This document shows positions 10,110 through 21,659 of a stretch of 64,000 bases of DNA, in pieces. The stretch's first letter is position 1. Every line of letters starts with the position of its first letter. The position numbers were made by a program, and so were the translations under genes. Source of the stretch: Rhynchospora pubera (lineage: Eukaryota; Streptophyta; Magnoliopsida; Poales; Cyperaceae). The stretch is taken from positions 82,657,846 through 82,721,845 of the forward strand of contig CM051462.1 in the NCBI GenBank assembly GCA_028095005.1, read 5' to 3'. Under the pieces are notes generated by a model. That model made no database searches and was not told where the DNA came from. It saw only the letters and a program-made list of their open reading frames with translations.

Positions 10110-12088
10110 ACTTCATCTCTTGCCTCGGTACACTCTGGAGAGTCATCAGCTCCTGTGTCTGCCCAACTTCCTGCAGATGCTCAACCCCTGACTGATGCTT
10201 CACCTACAGGCTACAGCTGTAAATCAAGTCAATTCCCCTACAGTTGAAACTTAAGTCATTTCACCTACAGCGGATACTCAGTTTACAGTTGCCACAGGTT
10301 GACTCAACCATTGCCAGATACATCAACTGAAGATGTTCCATTCACTACTCAGCCTCCAACTGATGATATTCAACTTAACATCAATGATCAAGGTGCAGCT
10401 TCAGGTGCTCTCTCTCCTTCTACACCTTAGCAGCATCACATCACCTCTTCAACAACACAGTCTCACAACATGGTCACAAGAAACAAAGACAAAACAATAA
10501 GGACAAAATTGTTTCCTGGCTATGTGGCCTACGCATCAACACTCACCTCTGAGCCAACATGCTTCACTCAAGCTGAGAAAATGAAGAGAAGCAATGTTAG
10601 ATGAAATAAATGCTCTAGCCAAAAATAATATTTGGCAACTTGTTCCTCCTCATTCTAATAAAAAAATTATTGGCTGTAAATGGGTGTACAAACTCAAACA
10701 AAAATTAGATGGCTCAATTGAAAGACACAAAGCTCGTTTAATTGTTAAGGGGTTCAATTAAGAAGAGGGAGTTGATTTTTTTTTTATGCCTTCAGTCCTG
10801 TGGTGAGGTCTACAACCATCATATTGATCCTATCTTTGACAATTTCATCAAACTGGGGCATCGGACAACTTAATATGCGTAATGCATTTCTCCATGGAGA
10901 TTTGCAAGAGAAAGTATATATGGCTCAGCCCCTGGCTTCATTGATGCTTCACGTGCAGACCATGTATGTCTTTTAACTAAATCTTTCTATGGCTTGAAAC
11001 AAGCGCCACGTGCTTGGTTTAAAAAATTGAGCTCCTCACAGTTGACATTGGCTTTGTAGCTTCAAGCTATATATGACCCTTCTCTATTCATTGCCAAACA
11101 TCATCGTCATACATTGTTCATCTTGGTATATGTTGATGATATCTTAGTTACTGGCAGCAATACTCAGATGATTTCAACTTGCATACAACAATTACAACAA
11201 CAATTTGCTGTAAAAGATTTGGGACCCCTCAATTTTTTCTTGGGAATTGAAACTCACTACAAAACAGATGACATTTTACTCACTCAAACCAAATATGTTG
11301 GTGATCTTCTTGTCAGAACTAAGATATTGGATGCTAAACCAGTCACAACTCTAATTGCCACTCAGATCACACTTTTCAAAGACAGTGGAGATCCATTTGC
11401 TGAACCTTCTCTCTATAGAAATATGGTTGGTGCTCTGCAATATGCACATTGACTAGACTAGATATTGCATATATGTTGTGAATAAGGTGTCTAAGTTCAT
11501 GCACAATCCCATTGACTTGCATTGGGCAGCGGTCAAATGTATTCTGAGATACCTGTGTGGTACTATGGATCATGGTTTGTTTAGTCACCCTTGTTCCTCC
11601 TCTACTCTTCATGCATATAGTGATTCAGACTGGGTTGGATGTCCAGATGATAGACGCTTCTGCAGTTACTTTGGCAAAAACTTGATTTTTTGGAGTGCAA
11701 AAAGAACAAGTAATTGTTTCAAGGAGTAGTACTAAGGCTGAATATATAGGTTTGACATTGAGTTGTGCTGAAATTTTATGGTTACAATTCTTGTTAGAGG
11801 AGTTACATGTTACATTAGATCATCCACCTATCCTTTTGTGTGATAATATTGGAGCTACTTTTCTAGCTGCCAATCCAATATTTCATGCAAGGGCCAAACA
11901 CATAGAGATTGATTACCATTTCATTAGAGAGAGAGAGAGAGAGAGTGGTTTCAAAACAATTGTGTGTTAAATTCATATGTTCCAAAGATCAGCTTGGTGA
12001 TATCATGACAAAGCCACTCTCTACAGAAAGATTTTATTTTCTGAAGGACAAACTCAATGTGCTATCAAGCACATTGGTTTGATAGGGG
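10110..12088 (+). pseudogene. 5'-truncated Ty1/copia polyprotein (RT and RNase H)
   Basis: Remains of a copia pol gene. The gag, protease and integrase parts are absent; it begins in the proline-rich linker before reverse transcriptase. RT motifs follow in broken frames: the linker 'MVTRNK' near 10470, the region matching WREAM...KWVYKLK at 10575..10700, YGLKQAPRAW near 10990, and the catalytic VYVDDILVTGS at about 11126. RNase H has SRSSTKAEY near 11707, CDNIGA near 11841 and HIEIDYHF near 11900. At least two frameshifts and several stops are present, so it is dead. A (GA)n run lies at 11929..11946. Confidence 0.85.
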
Positions 12089-13463
12089 TATATTAGCCAA
12101 CAAATTTTACATACAACATTGTGTGTCTCATAATATGCCATAGAAGATCCTCAGCAGATAAATTAGCGCAACAAAATTCAGTTGCTCTCCAGATGAGTGT
12201 TAATCATTGGCAATAATTGTATTTTTTTTAGGGTCAGCAATTAGTGACAATTTTCCATTAATAAAAACAAAAGTTTACATTCAATAAAAACTGAAAACAA
12301 ATACCAGTATCAAAACTGGTACGTCATAATAAAAAACGGTATAAACTCCTAACAATGTCTATACCTAACACAGATGTAAACTTATCCAAATTCAATCTAG
12401 AACCTATCAAGTGCCTACAGACTAGGCTTGACGCAAAATCGCAAAACAATACCTCCGAAAAGCAAATGAAAAGGATGATCACTGCTTCTGGTCTCACCAC
12501 AGACTGGCACTAAGGCTCAATCCAGATTTGGAGTAGAGTTCCACTATCCATTGTCGCGACAATAAAAAATCTGACCGGAACGACACCTTGAAGTTCACCT
12601 ACGACGATCGCCTCTTACCAAATCCCATGTACTTACTTCACAAGCTGGGCATCCGCAACGTCCATGCCACACTCGGCTGTGCAGTACATGGCCGTAGCGC
12701 ACCTCCATCGTGCGCCGTAACGGTCGCACCACACATCGCTGCAAATCCACGACGATCGTGCCACAAATCTCGGCTGTCCTCCCCTGACGGCCGTTTGACA
12801 CCGCTGCTTCACACCCTCAGCAGCCAAATCACGTCTCCACTTTGCACGGCCGATAATCGCACGACACTTGATGCAACAACATAATCAACTTATCTCACCG
12901 TCTTCTGCTAGCTGTGCTTTCAGGAGAAGGGGAGGGAAGAAGTGAAAAGGGATTGGCGGGGCGGTCGACGCAGCAATTCCAGTCGCGCACCCATGGAAGC
13001 CGCACCGCACCTCGAATGCATAATCTCGACAACAAATCACTTCTCCACGACGCACGACTGAAAATCACACGGCATCCGACGCTCGAACCGCCGAATCAAC
13101 ATATCACCGCCTTATACTGGCTGTACTTGTAGCAGAAAGGATGGGTAGAACGAAAAAAAGAGAATGGGAAGAGGTCGGCGGCGGCCGCCTCTCCCGTTTA
13201 GGGTTTGAGGGAGAAAGATTTTTTTATTCGCTTTTTTTTGAAAGAGCAGTCGGGGCGAAAAGGACCCTCCCGTTGGCATTAATTGTAATTAGGTTTTATA
13301 CCCTTAAGTACAGCTTGTATCAACTCTCTTATAAATACTGTGTGGATGTAATAGAAAATTGTGACAAACAGAAATACGAAATTCAAATAACAATTCTATC
13401 TACTCTCTTCTCCAATTTGTATCTCGCTTCAGAGCAAGTACAGTAAAGGATAGCTAAAGGGTT
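12089..13463 (+). repeat. 3' LTR of the truncated copia, split by a retrocopy
   Basis: It directly follows the copia RNase H and a purine-rich tract (gatagggg, 12081..12088). It starts 'tatattagccaac', a slightly mutated LTR start. The LTR is in two parts, 12089..12221 and 13288 to about 13463. The second part holds a typical LTR leader ('ctcttataaatactgtg'). The right boundary is uncertain by some tens of bases. Confidence 0.55.
12222..13272 (-). mobile_element. Poly(A) retrocopy or truncated LINE inserted in a copia LTR
   Basis: The insert is flanked by 15-bp repeats, TTGGCAATAATTGTA (12207..12221) and TTGGCATTAATTGTA (13273..13287), one mismatch. On the minus strand it ends in a run of A, as expected of target-primed reverse transcription. 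The interior is much GC-richer than its surroundings and contains 'aaaccctaaac' near its 5' end, as in a plant mRNA leader. Open frames of 60-100 codons occur on both strands, but none has a recognisable domain. It could be a LINE fragment or a processed copy of a cellular mRNA. Confidence 0.6.
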
Positions 13464-15848
13464 TTACATTAACAAAAGGAGGATCACCGGCGATTTAATC
13501 CTCTACTCCGGTCGTACAGCAGGAAGAGACTAGCGAGAGCCGGAAAGGTTTTTGTAAGAAACGCTTTCGAGAACCCATTGGGTGTTTGCTTAAATTCATT
13601 TAATTTTCCTACCGAGATGTTATATATGAATAATTCAATATTATTAAGAATTCAACTGAGCAATAGTTTTAGAACTTTAAATATTTCAATTAAATATTAC
13701 GCCATAACTTATTTGACACGTAGAATTCGGAATACAGAGTCATGACGGGCGCTTCAATAACTGTTGTTACTAAAATTATTTAAATTTGGAACTGTTTTCT
13801 AAGTTCTAACCTATGTTAGCTATCATAATTTTTAAAATAAGTTGATTGGCAACATATTTCTTTGTACCGTTGACCTGTTGTTTTTTTTTTTGGCTATAAC
13901 CGTTGCGTGTATAATCAAATATGAAATAGTTGCTCTACTTAATTGTATCTATTAGCTTCAAATTATTTAATATCAAACAAATGGTGAATTATATATTTTT
14001 TGCATTAAAAATTTTCGGTTTATTTTTAGGGTACGTGACTCTATCGCATGAAATATTTCACTTTTCATGAGGGCAAGTGTTCTTTTAGCGCGTGAAATAT
14101 TTACTTTTATAACCTACAAAAATGGATGCGCGGCGCCTCGGAAACAGTAACATTTCCGATTTTTTATTCCGATTTTCCGTCCCAATTTTCCGCCCCTTTG
14201 ATCCCTAATCGCATGGCTGGGATTACATGACCATGGTCTGTAGTGTGTCTTTTCAGTGCACATGGTGTGCCATCATTAATGTGAACTGTTTCTCTACTGG
14301 ATTTTTTTTATGTGGGTTACGGTATTGGTCTACTGCATCTAAAGGTGCATCCAAAGAACACACCAGTTCACATGGTGGACCTCACGGCAGAAATCATACA
14401 ATATATCAATTTCAGGACTTACTGCGGCCATATTATATACTCTTTTTTGTTACAAAGCTATTAAAACATCTATTTCTGTTGACAACATAAAAAGATGTAC
14501 ATAATCGACCATAGAAAAAGTTAGCTGACAAAGACAGCCTCCATATATTTTTTTATGGATCATTTAGGGTTGTTTCGCGTTTACTTATGTAACAGATCTA
14601 TGGGTGCGTTTGGATGAGAGAAGAAGAAGAGGAAGAAGGAAGATGAGAAGAAAAAAAATTATAAACAATCCAAACTCTTCACAAAATTACACACTTTCCA
14701 ATACTTCTTCCCACTTTTTCCCTTCTTCCCTTCTTCCCACACCTATCCAAACGCACCCTATTAAAAGTATCCCTCTTTCAAACAACACAAAAAGCTGTAC
14801 ATAATCGACTATAGAAAAATAGTGCCAAAAGCAAGACCCATGTGAATTCTTTTCGGATCGTTTGTGGCTCTTTTCCTGTTATTTTATGTAACTTGCCGCA
14901 TGCAATTATAGTTTTAATTATGAAACACCAAAATATGAGTATGGGGATATACATCAAATCAAATAAATATGAGAAATAGAGGATTTTTTATTTTGAGAAA
15001 AAGAGGCAGGGGATGATGAAATGAAATAAGAAAGAGAAACGCGTGTTTTTTTTTTTCTGGGGGGAGAGGGTGGGTTTTTTATTTACCATATATATATTGG
15101 TCCTCTATTTCTTTTATTACATATAAATAAATTTTAGTTTTTTGTTTAATTATTTACAAGCCTTCTCAAAGTTATTTTTGCATTAATTTTTATGCTGGTT
15201 CTTAAATCAATATAATTTAAAAATTTTACTTTTTTTATTTAATTATCTACAAGCTTTCTCAAAGTTATTTTTTTGCATTAAATTTTTGTGGATGTTCTTA
15301 AAAAATTACAAGTAATCCAATTATATTTTATTTATTTAAGTATACTTAATTTATTGTGATATTACTTATTTCATTCCGTACAATCTCTCTAGTCACATTA
15401 CAAGCTAAGAATTTATATAATCCTTGCTTACTCTATGTATCACTTCCTACGTATTGCCGCAAGAAATCAAACGTATTTCTTTCTATGACCATTTCTCTTC
15501 CCAAACGACAGCGCAACTCATATCATTTTCTCTCAAGTGGAAGCGAAACTCATGTCATTTGTATAAAAAAAATACAAATACTGAGAGTTGTTGCGGCTTC
15601 GCTGCGAGACAAAGCACGCTAGTTTATTCTGAATGAACATCTTTTTGTATATTGTGAAAGCTCCACTGTAACCAATTATCACGTACCAAATTAATTTTTA
15701 GAAATGTTGGGTCTTTGCATATGGAATCACGTATCAAGTACCGTATTTATATTTAAAAATGATGGGTCTGGCTCCTTGCATTTTTTTATTTTTTTTATTA
15801 TTATTTTTTTTGCAAGTGGCCTTTAGGGCCAGGGTTGGAACTAGGATT
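13464..15848 (+). other. Upstream region of a lost NLR copy, with a MITE inside
   Basis: No gene recognised. Positions 13660..14110 align with the region upstream of NLR copy A (480..830) and with 56560..56740. Positions 15610..15700 align with 815..870 of copy A. The order matches copy A, so this is a promoter-side remnant of another array member. Between them lie the MITE at 14603..14760 and AT-rich DNA. Confidence 0.55.
14603..14760. mobile_element. MITE with GGGTGCGTTTGGAT ends and TAT duplication
   Basis: Inverted ends are GGGTGCGTTTGGAT and ATCCAAACGCACCC. TAT flanks both sides. The core contains 'ttataaacaatccaaact' and a pyrimidine-rich run ('cttcttcccac'), nearly identical to the element at 34692. 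No coding capacity. Confidence 0.82.
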
Positions 15849-15856
15849 GTAGAACA

Positions 15857-16414
15857 CAGTGATTTAAATAGCGCCGCTATGAACCGCAATAGCCCCGCTA
15901 TAGCGGTACGACTTGGTAAACCGCTACGGTGCGAAACTAAAAGTGCCGCTATAGCGGTCTTCATTAGTATATAGTAATATTAGTTAAAATTATATTTATT
16001 TTCGGCCTTTTATTTCTTATGGTGGCTGTAATGGTAAAAATTAGCAAAATATAGAAGCATTATAATAGTATTTTAGAGAAATATAATGACAATTTATTAC
16101 GTGCTATTATAGAATCAGTATTACAAACATATCTTTGGCATACAAACTCTGACTGACTTGATATAATATTAAGAACAATGAGATTTGTCAATTGCAATAA
16201 TGGATTGTAAATTGTATATGTTATATTTAACTATAATAACATGCATATAATGTAATATGATATTTAATTTTTAATTAAAAATATATATATGATATAATAA
16301 ATAAGTACATTTGTACAAATCCGTTATGATCCCATAGCGGCCGCTAAATGACCGCTATCCGCTATGATATGAGGTTGTCCGCTACCAACCCGCTATCCGT
16401 TATTTAAACCTTTG
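15857..16414. mobile_element. hAT-like non-autonomous element, 558 bp
   Basis: Flanked by the perfect 8-bp duplication GTAGAACA (15849..15856 and 16415..16422). The ends are imperfectly inverted (CAGTGATTTAAATA and TATTTAAACCTTTG). Both subterminal regions are built from 'ccgctatagcggt'-like units in opposing orientation, with an AT-rich centre. No transposase. Confidence 0.85.
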
Positions 16415-16422
16415 GTAGAACA

Positions 16423-17033
16423 GGAGGGGGCGAAGTTCAACTCTTAAGTTGTTCGAGCTAAAAATACATTTGTTAACATACTAAAAAAATTACTTACTAA
16501 TAATATTAATAATAAAAAAATAAAATATACATCATATTTCTATTATTAATTGTCTATTGCTGAAGGAGAGATAACCAGAGGAGAGATAACGATGTCTTTT
16601 TTCTTTTCTAATTCATGAATTGTTAGATGACAGAGGAGAAAGAAGACCAAATCAAGTGAGCTTTACTCTTTAATTATTAGATAAAAAATATGCTTTATTC
16701 TAAAGATAAATTAGACTTTCAGTTTCTTGAGGGAGACCTTATAGAATCCTAAAATATGCTCGTGTGAAATTTTCATACACAATATCTAATAAATAAATAA
16801 ATTGAAGTATATCTAGCGTATGGCTGTTCCCCTTGGTTCCGCCCTTGCCTTAGGCAAGATATTAATATGAAAAAAAGACAGCACAATCAGCAAAAATAAA
16901 AACAGAGAGGTGATCCTACCTAGTAATCCTACTGCAACAGAAAAAGGAAACTTAAACTATCTACCTCTCTAAAATAAACCGAGAAATTATAAAAGGAGAA
17001 AAATTAAATAGAACGAAATAGAGGAAAGGTGTG
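16423..17033. other. Intergenic AT-rich sequence
   Basis: No open frame, RNA gene or recognisable element termini. It lies between two hAT insertions and contains short local duplications such as 'gaggagagataac'. Confidence 0.4.
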
Positions 17034-17041
17034 CCCATGAG

Positions 17042-17329
17042 TAGGCCTGTTTAACGTGTTGATCACGTGGTAAAAATACCGTGCCGTTTGCTGTGCCACG
17101 AAATAAACGATATGATTTCAGCGTTCCGTTATTCGTTTCGTTTACCATTTAGTGAAACGGCATGTACAAAATATCAAATTTTAGTAAACGGCATGTAGAA
17201 AATCGTTCCAGTCTTCCTACCGTTTGCCGTTCTGTTTCACTAACAAAATGAATTTCGCTACCATTATTCGTTCCGTTAACCATTAACGAAACGGAATAAT
17301 GTCTTTTTTTCTTCGGTTGGCAAGGCCTA
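17042..17329. mobile_element. hAT MITE, TAGGCCTG ends, 288 bp
   Basis: Starts TAGGCCTG and ends CAAGGCCTA, flanked by the perfect 8-bp duplication CCCATGAG (17034..17041 and 17330..17337). Same ends and same 'cgtttaccgtttcgt' interior vocabulary as the element at 9108..9391. Confidence 0.88.
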
Positions 17330-17632
17330 CCCATGAGTCTTCAAATCCCTTCTCCTTGCAATGTTTATCAGTTCATGTTCCTGTACCGGTAAGTCTCTAG
17401 GAATGTAACAACAACATGAATAACCACTGTGTTGCCTAATGACATTAATAATATCCAACGGTAAAAGATAGACTCGCCAGTCCACTGCTTGAGGTGGTAA
17501 AATAACATTTAAAACTTTTGCTACAGTCTCACAATCAGTGTAGAAGGTTGTCGTCGCAGCAGCCCAGCGATATAGTTGATTGTATGGCAAGGTTAAGCCC
17601 AGCGGGGATGTGGCATCGATCCCAGCACACAC
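17330..17632 (-). pseudogene. RNase H-like (RVT_3 type) fragment, probably LINE-derived
   Basis: A minus-strand frame of about 100 codons. It has the spacing of plant RVT_3-type RNase H domains: FYTDCETVAKVLN, then DWR..LLPLDI, then CCYIPRDLP and a C-terminal H..INIARRR. These domains occur at the end of plant LINE open reading frames and in stand-alone 'putative ribonuclease H' genes. No reverse transcriptase is visible upstream, so it is a fragment. The 33-bp stretch ending in 'ttcatgttcctgtacc' near 17357..17391 is repeated at 17697..17730. Confidence 0.5.
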
Positions 17633-17969
17633 CTCATATATATTGTATCAATACATTGTCCATGTAGAGAGTGTAAGCCCAGCCTGCCCTTTCCCCTTGC
17701 AATGTTTATCAGTTCATGTTCCTGTACCAGTATCTGGTATTGTGTCCCTGTGATAGGTAGCTGCAGACGGTAGCCTACTCAAATATGTTAACCCCGGCCC
17801 CAGTGCACATATATTCAGGATATTTAAAGAGTTTTCAACTCGAAAGATCTGGCCCACCACTATTTTTCTTCTCTCGTATTATCGTATACCTCTTTGCATC
17901 TTGCCTTTCAAATACACCACATGATATTAGAAAAAATCATCAAGTGATCACTATCTAACTGTTCAAAAA

Positions 17970-18203
17970 TGTAAAACCATCAATAGAAGGTTCACTGGAT
18001 GAATCCAGTAGCACAGGAATAGAGAAGACAGAAGAGACAGTGTAACAAATTCTGTTTGAGTGTTCTGTGTGTAAATAGAATAAGGACACGTCAGATTGTG
18101 GAGAAAGACATTGGTGTATAAATATCTGACTGTAATTGTAATTCAGGAGGAGGAGAAATCAATTCAATTAAACAAATTCTTTGTTCTCTTCGCAATTCTT
18201 TCA
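17970..18203 (+). repeat. 5' LTR of the second copia element (234 bp)
   Basis: Begins TGTAAAACCATC and ends CTTTCA, immediately followed by the tRNA primer-binding site. The first 83 bases recur inverted at 21264..21346 with one mismatch. Confidence 0.75.
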
Positions 18204-18215
18204 TGGTATCAGAGC
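18204..18215 (+). other. tRNA-iMet primer-binding site
   Basis: TGGTATCAGAGC, complementary to the 3' end of initiator tRNA-Met, adjoins the LTR end and primes minus-strand synthesis in copia elements. Confidence 0.85.
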
Positions 18216-18265
18216 AGTGAGAGAAGCTCACGCTTCATCCTCAAGAAAATTTAAGAAAAGCATCA

Positions 18266-21263
18266 ATGGCCACCGCCAGTGCTTCCTCCTCTTCAATTAC
18301 CTCCTCAGCAACTCGATCTTCCTCTCCGATCAACATCATCCATCAAATTCATACTTCTCTCTCTCAAGACAACTTCTTGATATGGAGTTCTCAGATTCAA
18401 CCTGTGCTTCGCGGTCATGGCCTGATGGGATTCATCGATGGATCAGCTACACCACCAGCTGTGACAATCGTCAATGGCGACAATGTCGTTGCGACTAATC
18501 CTGAGTTTGAGCACTGGCACGAACAGGATCAACTCATCCTTGCCTGGCTTTTCAGCTCTCTATCCCAACCTATGCTTGCTCAAGTGATAGGCTATCACAC
18601 ATCAGCAGAGCTGTGGACTCGCCTGAATCAGATCCATGGCTCTCAATCCATGGCAAAGGTGTTAGATCTGCGCCTTCAGCTTCAAACAACAAAGAAGGGA
18701 GCATCTACCTGTGCACAATACATCCAGCAAATGCAAGGTGTTGCAGATCGATTGAGGAGCGTTGGTTCTGCTATATCTGATCAGGATCTGGTAATCTATA
18801 CTTTACAAGGATTAGGTACTGATTATGATGCTTTTGTGACAGCTATTTCTTTGAAAGATCCACCTCCTTCCATGCCTGAATTCTGTAGTCTGCTGTTGGC
18901 TCAAGAAGCACGCAATTTGGCATCTCTCAAATCATCAGCAACACACAATGTGCATCTTACTTCTACACAAGACCAGTCTACTGACAATCAAGCAAATCAA
19001 GCTGTTTTCTATGCAAGTGGAGGCAAGAACAGGCAAAACAATTACTCAGGTCAGAACAACAATACTCCTTCTTTTCATTCAGCTAGAGGAAGAGGGGGTC
19101 AAAGAGGAAGAGGTGGTCAAAGAGGAAGAGGAAGGGGGCGCCAGTACAACCCCTCTCATGAAAATGTACAGTGCCAGATCTGTAACAGATGGGGACATCT
19201 AGCATTAGAGTGCTACCATCGTTTTGACATCAGGTACACTGGCACACCCAATGCTTCTACACCACAGCAACAGTCACATCAAGCGTTACTAGCTGAACAT
19301 GCCACCTCTTCCACCTCAGCTTGGTTCATTGACTCTGGGGCCACATCACATGTAACAGGAGATATCAACAATCTCTCCTCTTCTCAGCCTTACCATGGTT
19401 CTGATGCTGTGCACATAGGAAATGGCACAGGTCTGTCCATATCTCACACTGGTTTTGCTGAAATTGAAACAGGGTATAAGAAAAATTAAACTGACCAATA
19501 TCTTACATGTACCCTCTATTACCAAGAATCTGATCTGTGTTTCTAAATTGGTAAATGACAATGATGTGATTGTTGAATTCTCTTCTTTTCACTGCTTTGT
19601 CAAGGATCCTTCAACTCAGCAGATTCTGCTGCATGGCATTTTGAATAATGGTCTGTATCAGCTTGTGAACAATTCACACAAACATGAAGCCTTGCAAGTA
19701 TCTCAAGATCAAGCTGAACTTTGGCATTATAGGCTTGCTCACTGTTCCTATTCAGTTTTAGATAAATTGCAGAAATCTAAAATAATCCAGAATAGACTCT
19801 CTAAATGTAATCATTTGTGTTTTGGTTGTAATAAGGCAAAGGCACACAAACTGCCATTCATGCCAACTGTTAGCAAGGCAACTCAACCTCTTCAGGTTGT
19901 TCATTCTGACTTGTGGGGTCCAGCCCCAGTCACTTCTGTAAATGGAAGCAGATATTATGTAGTGTTTGTTGATGAATTTAGCAGATTTACTTGGATTTAT
20001 CCTTGTGCAAACAAGTCAGATGTGAGTACAATCTTTGCGCAATTCAGAATGAGAATTGAAAATCTATTGTCCACCAAAATCAAACTTTTTCAATGTGATG
20101 GAGGAAGTGAATACAAACCAATTATGAAGCAACATGTTGACATCACTTTCCAGATATCTTGTCCCCACACCCCATAGCAAAATGGCCTATCTGAGAGGAA
20201 ACACAGGCATATAGTTGAACTTGGCTTGGCAAATATGTTTCATGCTGACATACCATTGGATTATTGGGACTATATTTTTGAAAGCGTTGTCTTTGTGATA
20301 AATCGTTTACCTTCATCAACCTCAGGCCTTACTTCACCCTTTGAAATGCTATTCAAAATCAAACCTGATTACACCATGTTACATGTACTTGGCTGCCTGT
20401 GCTTTCCTCTACTCAGACCCTACAATAAGCACAAACTTCAACCACGATCATAAAGTTGTGTCTTTCTAGGGTATTCAACTGTTCTTAAAGGATATCATTG
20501 CCTTCACATACCTTCAGACAGAGTTTATATATCACGGCATGTTAAGTTTGATGAATTGATCATGTCTTTCAAAGCCAAAAGCACTCACTCTGACAATTCA
20601 CCTCAAATACCTCCTCACTTTACAACTCTTATTGTTCTACCACATCCTGTACAAACTACAGCACAGTTGAATCAAGTGCCACAGCCACAACCCCTTTCAC
20701 CACTTCCTCCCCCACAATCATCTACTCCTGCAACTCAGCACACAGTCTGTGATCATACCCCTTGTCCCATTAATCCACAGAATACCCAAAATGCCCCTAC
20801 ACATCCTATGCTCACAAGATCCAAAACAAATACCCTTAAGCCAAGAGTTTTTTCCAACCATCAACTATACTCCTCAGAACAGTCCCCATCTCAATTAATA
20901 GAGCCAACATCATACACTCAAGCATCAAAAAGTGTACACTGGAGGCAAGCCATGACAAATGAACTAACTGCCTTGGCACAAAACTCTACATGGGATCTAG
21001 TGGACTGCCCCTCAGATGGTCATGTCATTAGATCAAAATGGCTATTCAAAATTAAATACAAGGCAGATGGATCAGTAGAGAGATACAAAGCAAGACTAGT
21101 TGCTAAAGGTTACACTCAACAAGAAGGGGTTGATTATTGAGAAACCTTCAGTCCAGTAATCAAACCAACCACCATCAGGGTTGTACTCACTATAGCTCTC
21201 TCTAAAAACTGGCCAATTCAACAGCTAGATGTCAATAATGCCTTCCTTCATGGAAATTTAGAA
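18266..21263 (+). pseudogene. Ty1/copia gag-pol polyprotein, disrupted and 3'-truncated
   Basis: Gag starts at 18266. It has a UBN2-type capsid region (LDLRLQLQTTKKG...), an RG-rich stretch near 19085..19140 and a CCHC zinc knuckle (CQICNRWGHLALEC). The protease motif FIDSGATSH is at about 19327. The frame then shifts between 19420 and 19490. The integrase zinc-binding part (WHYRLAH...C..C) and the catalytic core (HSDLWGP, QCDGGSEY) follow, with a stop at 20176 (HTP*QNG) and another at 20451. The RT start is present (HPMLTRSK, then RSKWLFKIK) with a stop at 21138. It ends abruptly in RT (LDVNNAFLHGNLEE). The stops look like C-to-T or G-to-A changes. RT active site, RNase H and the normal 3' LTR are missing. 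Confidence 0.88.
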
Positions 21264-21346
21264 GAATTTGTTACACTGTCTCTTCTGTCTTCTCTATTCC
21301 TGTGCTACTGGATTCATCCAGTGAACCTTCTGTTGATGGTTTTACA
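21264..21346 (-). repeat. Inverted copy of the copia LTR start at its 3' end
   Basis: The reverse complement of 21264..21346 matches 17970..18052 with one mismatch over 83 bases. It ends exactly at the LTR terminus (...TTTTACA). AAAAA precedes the 5' LTR (17965..17969) and AAAAA follows here (21347..21351), a possible though low-complexity target duplication. The element therefore appears to have inserted with two LTR-start ends facing outward. Confidence 0.75.
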
Positions 21347-21651
21347 AAAAATAAAGCCCAAAGCTGGGTTCTTTTCGGCTCTTTGCATATGGATTCATCT
21401 TTTCAAGTATATCATACTAACTTTTTGAAGTTATGGGTCTATATATGCACATGGAATCACGTGTTGTGGGCACGCGGATCCTTAAGTTGCTCCGTTATTT
21501 CCGCGTATTTCAACTTGATGAATAAAATGAATACAAGAATTTGTCAGAACTTAGAAAAAATTAATGCGAACTGCCACCAAAAATTTAGTGATTTTGTCGG
21601 CTCGTCGGTGCGTCCACCAAACGAAACGACAATTGAAATGTATATATAAAC
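21347..21651 (+). other. Upstream fragment of a further NLR copy
   Basis: Positions 21480..21590 align closely with the first 170 bases of the window (both contain 'aatgcgaactgccacca'), which lie upstream of NLR copy A. No coding sequence remains. Confidence 0.55.
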
Positions 21652-21659
21652 GAGGGACG

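Larger units (their letters stand above)
7922..10110 (+). pseudogene. 3' remnant of another NLR copy (last codons and 3' flank only)
   Basis: Starting at 7929, 'ttgccccgtgagctcagt' matches the last codons of NLR copies A (5126) and F (36721). The sequence then follows their 3' flanks, interrupted by one TAT-type MITE and two hAT elements. At 9829..10050 it matches 55593..55760, the far flank of copy F. The whole upstream coding part is missing; in its place is the scrambled mosaic at 7011..7960. Confidence 0.75.

Noticed and set aside
12588..13446. Frames at 12588..12884, 12914..13132 and 13141..13446
   Set aside because: Open mainly because the retrocopy is GC-rich; frames exist on both strands and none shows a domain.
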